A stretch of 9,149 nucleotides of DNA, taken from positions 7,127 through 16,275 of the forward strand of contig DOUU01000227.1 in the NCBI GenBank assembly GCA_003520425.1. Reading direction: 5' to 3'. Both the position numbers and the translations under genes were made by a program. Origin of the DNA: Deltaproteobacteria bacterium (GTDB lineage Bacteria > Myxococcota_A > UBA9160). The first letter of the stretch is position 1, and every line of letters starts with the position of its first letter. Positions 6,661-9,149 of the stretch are shown one piece after another. The notes under the pieces are model-generated. The model ran no database searches and had not been told where the DNA came from. It saw only the letters and a list, made by a program, of their open reading frames with translations.

Positions 6661-8153
6661 TGCCGGCGCGTCCAGAAGCCGGGCCCCCCGGAGCCGAATC
6701 CGACGAGGCCGAACTCGCCGGGGGGGACCCGCCGGACGATCCCGAAGCGGGGCCTGCCCTCCCCTCGGCAGCACTCGCCTCGCGCGCTGCCCGCGCCGCG
6801 GCTCCCCCCCGCACCGCGAGCCGCCCCCAGACCGAGCGCGAGATCTGGGCACTCGCGTGGCCCGTCATCTTGTCGCAGGTGCTCGCAAGCATCGTAAGCC
6901 TGGTCGACATGGGCATGGTGGGGCGTCTCGGCCGCGATGCCCAGGCGGCAGTGACCTACACGAGCCAGTTTCAGAATCTCGCACAGTCCATCCTCTTCGC
7001 GGTGGGCACCGCGTGCGTGGCACTCATCGCCCGGGCCATCGGGGCTCACGATCCGAGACGCGCCCGCACCGCCCTGGCAGGCTCGCTCGTCCTCTCGGCA
7101 TGGATCGCCGGCGGGTTCACCGCGCTCGTGCTCGCGCTGCCGCGTCCGCTTCTTGTCCTGCTCGACGCGGCTCCCCACGTGGTGAACACGGCGATCCCCT
7201 ACTTCCGGCTCACGCTCGGCTCGACGCTCTTCCTTGCCGTGTCGATCATCATCGAGAGTGCGTTCCGCGCGACGCGGCGCACGGAGCTCGCCCTGCTCAT
7301 CGCTCTCGCGGTGACCGTGGCCAAGATCGCCCTCAACGTCTTGCTCATGTTCGGCACGCTCGGCTTTCCAAGGCTCGAGCTCGTAGGCGCCGGTCTGGCG
7401 ACCTTGATTTCGCAGGTGGTGGCGGTCGTTCTCTTCGCCCTCACCTCTCAGCGGTCTGGCGAAGATGCGCCCCTGCGTTTGTCCATGGCCGATTTCACGA
7501 GCGCGCGCTCGATGCTCGGCCCGATCACCCGCATCGCGCTTCCCGCCATCGGCGAACGAGTGGTCTTGCAGATCGCCATCATGACCTACGTGACCGTCCT
7601 CGGGCACTACGGGACGGCAGACGTCGCCGCCTACGGAATCGGCACCCGCCTCATGTCCTTCTCGTGGATCCCCGGCACCGGATTCTCCGTCGCGGCAGCG
7701 ACATTGGTCGGCCAATCCCTCGGCGCACGCCAACCCGATGCGGCGGCGAGGGCAGGCTGGCGCGCAGCGCGCTTCGCGCTCATCGTTTCGATCATCCTGG
7801 GACTCGGCTTCGGCCTCGCGCGCGAACCGATCGCGCGGCTTTTTACGAATGACCAGGGCGTCGTCGAGGCGCTCGGGCCGTTCATGCTGCTGCTCGCCCT
7901 GGCGCAGCCGCCGATGGGAGTCCACTTCACCCTGGGAGGTGCACTCCGCGGCGCAGGAGACACATGGACGGTGCTCGTCGCGGCGACGCTCGGCAACTGG
8001 GGCTTTCGCGTGCCCATCGCGCTCGTCGCCTCAGCGGGGCTGCAGCTAGACGTGATCTGGGTCTGGGCGGCGCTCATCGCCGATCACTTTGCCCGCGCGG
8101 TCTGGCTGACGATTTCCTTTCGCCGCGGCAAGTGGCAAGAGCGAGGAGAATAG
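6660..8153 (+). CDS. MATE-family efflux transporter
   Basis: Inner-membrane antiporter of the MATE (NorM/DinF-like) family, expected to export drugs, toxins or metabolites using a Na+ or H+ gradient. 497 residues. Residues 1-57 are a hydrophilic Ala/Pro/Glu-rich tail without membrane character; the MATE core starts at about 58 (EREIWALAWPVILSQVLASIVSLVDMGMVGRLG). About twelve hydrophobic segments follow in two homologous halves, roughly 58-270 and 285-490. Family marks are the DMGMVG end of helix 1, LGARQPDAAARAGW at the start of the second-half loop, and GGALRGAGDTW (426-436). GTG start at 6660 overlaps the ispH stop (TAGTG), implying translational coupling. The first ATG in frame lies inside the first membrane helix, so the GTG, or another non-ATG start a little downstream, must be used. 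Substrate cannot be read from sequence; linkage to ispH might hint at an isoprenoid-related cargo but is weak evidence. Confidence 0.93.
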   Translation: MPARPEAGPPGAESDEAELAGGDPPDDPEAGPALPSAALASRAARAAAPPRTASRPQTEREIWALAWPVILSQVLASIVSLVDMGMVGRLGRDAQAAVTYTSQFQNLAQSILFAVGTACVALIARAIGAHDPRRARTALAGSLVLSAWIAGGFTALVLALPRPLLVLLDAAPHVVNTAIPYFRLTLGSTLFLAVSIIIESAFRATRRTELALLIALAVTVAKIALNVLLMFGTLGFPRLELVGAGLATLISQVVAVVLFALTSQRSGEDAPLRLSMADFTSARSMLGPITRIALPAIGERVVLQIAIMTYVTVLGHYGTADVAAYGIGTRLMSFSWIPGTGFSVAAATLVGQSLGARQPDAAARAGWRAARFALIVSIILGLGFGLAREPIARLFTNDQGVVEALGPFMLLLALAQPPMGVHFTLGGALRGAGDTWTVLVAATLGNWGFRVPIALVASAGLQLDVIWVWAALIADHFARAVWLTISFRRGKWQERGE

Positions 8154-8183
8154 GCGGCCGAGCGCGCGCCCTCGAGCCGGCCT
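8154..8183. other. Short convergent intergenic gap
   Basis: Thirty bases separate the stop codons of the MATE transporter gene and the converging flavoprotein gene. Small GC-rich inverted repeats are present (GGCCG at 8156-8160 with CGGCC at 8178-8182; CCGGC at 8177-8181 with GCCGG at 8198-8202), but neither is followed by a T-run on either strand. Transcription must end near here in both directions, yet no standard intrinsic terminator can be claimed. Confidence 0.4.
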
Positions 8184-8582
8184 CTATCGGGGGAGGAGCC
8201 GGATCTCGATGATGCCCCGCTGGGAATAGCGCCCGGAAAGACGGGAGAGCAGAAGTCCGGCCCGCAACTGCCAGCCGTACTTCTGCGTGAGCACGGAGAA
8301 TGCGTGCTCCATCTCCCGCGGGTCCTCGACGAGACGGGCTTCTCCGTCCACCCAGTCGCCGTGCACCTTGCCCCGGAAGTCGCACGCCGCGAGGCGCACT
8401 CGCTTCGTGGCGCGCACCCGCTTCACTTTTCCCGACGTCTTGTTCGTATACACGAGAAGGCGTGTACCCTTGGGTCGCCCGCCGCGGTCTTCTGCGATCC
8501 AGACCGGTGTGCGCACCTCGCGGCCATCGCGGCGAAAGGTGGCAAGAGAGACATAGCGCTCGCTGCGGGCGTCGAGGCTCAC
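8184..8582 (-). CDS. PPOX-class flavin/F420-dependent oxidoreductase, Rv2061-like
   Basis: Small split-beta-barrel protein of the pyridoxamine 5'-phosphate oxidase-like superfamily, 132 residues, typical of this compact subfamily. Recognised from the order of its blocks: SLATFRRDGREVRTPVWIAED (strands 1-2), LLVYTNKTSGKVKRVRATKRV (cofactor-phosphate region rich in Lys/Arg), VRLAACDFRGKVHGDWVDGEARLVED, and the C-terminal QRGIIEIRL strand. Mycobacterial relatives bind coenzyme F420 or a flavin; the reaction and substrate here are unknown, and the name PPOX refers to the fold, not to heme synthesis. The GTG start (8582-8580) overlaps the clpA stop as GTGA, so it is probably translated by coupling to clpA. 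Heme binding or F420 binding cannot be distinguished by eye. Confidence 0.85.
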   Translation of the reverse strand: MSLDARSERYVSLATFRRDGREVRTPVWIAEDRGGRPKGTRLLVYTNKTSGKVKRVRATKRVRLAACDFRGKVHGDWVDGEARLVEDPREMEHAFSVLTQKYGWQLRAGLLLSRLSGRYSQRGIIEIRLLPR

Positions 8583-9149
8583 GCAGCCGCCTCGATCTCG
8601 AACACAAGCCGCGGCTCCGGAGGAGGGGAGACCTCGACCCGGACCGTTCCACCGCGCGTGAGCTTGCCGAAGAGCAACTCCTCGGCGAGCCGGTCCTTGA
8701 GCTCCGCCTGGATCACGCGCCCCAAAGGCCGCGCACCGAAGAGCGGGCTATAGCCCTTTTCTGCCAGAAAGGCGCGCGCGGCCGGCGCGAGCGTGAGCTT
8801 GACCTTCCGGCCCTTCAGTTCGCGGTCCACTTCGGCGACAAACTTGTCCACCACCTGGGCCATCACCTCGGGCTGCAGTCGTTCGAAGGACACCACCTCG
8901 TCGAGCCGATTGCGGAACTCCGGGCTGAACAGCTTCTCCACCGCCCGCGATCCGTTGCCCTTGGGCTCGCCCGAGAAGCCGATCGCGCGGCTTGTCATCT
9001 CCCGGGCCCCAAGGTTCGAAGTCATGATGAGCGTCACGTGACGGAAGTTCGCCTCGCGGCCGGCGTTGTCCGTCAGGGTCGCGTGGTCCATCACCTGAAG
9101 CAGAATGTCGAAGAGGTCGGGGTGTGCCTTCTCGATCTCGTCCAGAAGG
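8579..9149 (-). CDS. clpA: ATP-dependent Clp protease ATP-binding subunit ClpA (5' part cut by window edge)
   Basis: Hexameric AAA+ unfoldase that feeds substrates to the ClpP peptidase. Only the last 189 residues, from the second ATPase domain (D2) to the C-terminus, are inside the window. Visible: the Walker B end LLDEIEKAHP at the window edge, QVMDHATLTDN, sensor-1 IMTSNLG, the arginine-finger segment FSPEFRNRLDEVV, and sensor-2 GARPLGRVIQ. Between sensor 1 and the finger lies AIGFSGE, whose I-G-F tripeptide matches the ClpP-docking loop (IGL in E. coli ClpA), so it should partner ClpP and is not a ClpB disaggregase, which lacks that loop. VVDKFVAEV and LAEELLFGKL also resemble ClpA closely. 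A ClpC assignment is less likely on the C-terminal sequence but not excluded without the N-terminal part. It shares a GTGA overlap with the downstream small flavoprotein gene. Confidence 0.9.
   Translation of the reverse strand, partial: LLDEIEKAHPDLFDILLQVMDHATLTDNAGREANFRHVTLIMTSNLGAREMTSRAIGFSGEPKGNGSRAVEKLFSPEFRNRLDEVVSFERLQPEVMAQVVDKFVAEVDRELKGRKVKLTLAPAARAFLAEKGYSPLFGARPLGRVIQAELKDRLAEELLFGKLTRGGTVRVEVSPPPEPRLVFEIEAAA

Noticed and set aside
5692..6852. A 386-codon minus-strand open frame opposite ispH
   Set aside because: ispH on the other strand has every catalytic residue; the antisense translation is low in complexity and matches no family I know.
6239..7925. Long frames on both strands (plus 6239-7852, minus 6657-7925) over the MATE gene
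   Set aside because: Both are Arg-rich and without membrane segments or motifs, while the third frame gives a complete MATE transporter.
8156..8202. GC-rich inverted repeats as an intrinsic terminator
   Set aside because: Stems are only five base pairs and no T-run follows on either strand; one repeat extends into coding sequence.
1..9149. A new defence, mobile-element, CRISPR or structured-RNA system
   Set aside because: Nearly every base lies in a gene of a known housekeeping or metabolic family, and I saw no direct repeats, transposase, integrase or long RNA-like hairpins.

Overview
The window is a GC-rich, gene-dense stretch of bacterial chromosome with very short or overlapping gene junctions and frequent GTG starts. 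A ClpA-type unfoldase, an oxygen-independent HemN next to an FAD-dependent HemY, and a probable FMN/F420-class flavoprotein together suggest a Gram-negative, high-GC lineage such as a myxobacterial, deltaproteobacterial or Binatia-like organism. That placement is inference from gene content only. There is no sign of phage, insertion sequence, CRISPR array, tRNA or rRNA. Eight protein genes are supported; the two at the window ends are cut.

Left part (1-5629, minus strand, read right to left): five tightly packed genes that look like one operon. Two acyl-CoA dehydrogenase genes come first, 13 bases apart, and probably form one heteromeric enzyme. They are followed after 23 bases by hemE, then hemN (GTGA overlap with the hemE stop) and hemY (GTG start three bases after the hemN stop; cut by the window edge). 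The three heme genes encode consecutive steps from uroporphyrinogen III to protoporphyrin IX. Heme synthesis therefore appears to be co-transcribed with a fatty-acid- or sterol-type acyl-CoA oxidation step.

Middle (5630-5733): a 104-base divergent intergenic region, the only real non-coding stretch. It holds a strong Shine-Dalgarno for the leftward operon, an imperfect 16-base palindrome, and no obvious Shine-Dalgarno for the rightward gene.

Right part: on the plus strand, ispH (last step of the non-mevalonate isoprenoid pathway) is joined by a TAGTG stop/start overlap to a MATE-family multidrug/toxin exporter. Converging on it from the minus strand are the 3' end of clpA and, sharing a GTGA overlap with it, a small PPOX-class flavoprotein of the Rv2061 type. 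Only 30 bases separate the two converging units.

Most of the window is ordinary housekeeping metabolism. I did not find a credible undescribed defence, mobile or RNA system. The points most worth a second look are the acyl-CoA dehydrogenase pair in which one subunit lacks the usual catalytic glutamates, its linkage to heme genes, the in-frame hemN/hemY junction, and the palindrome in the divergent promoter region.
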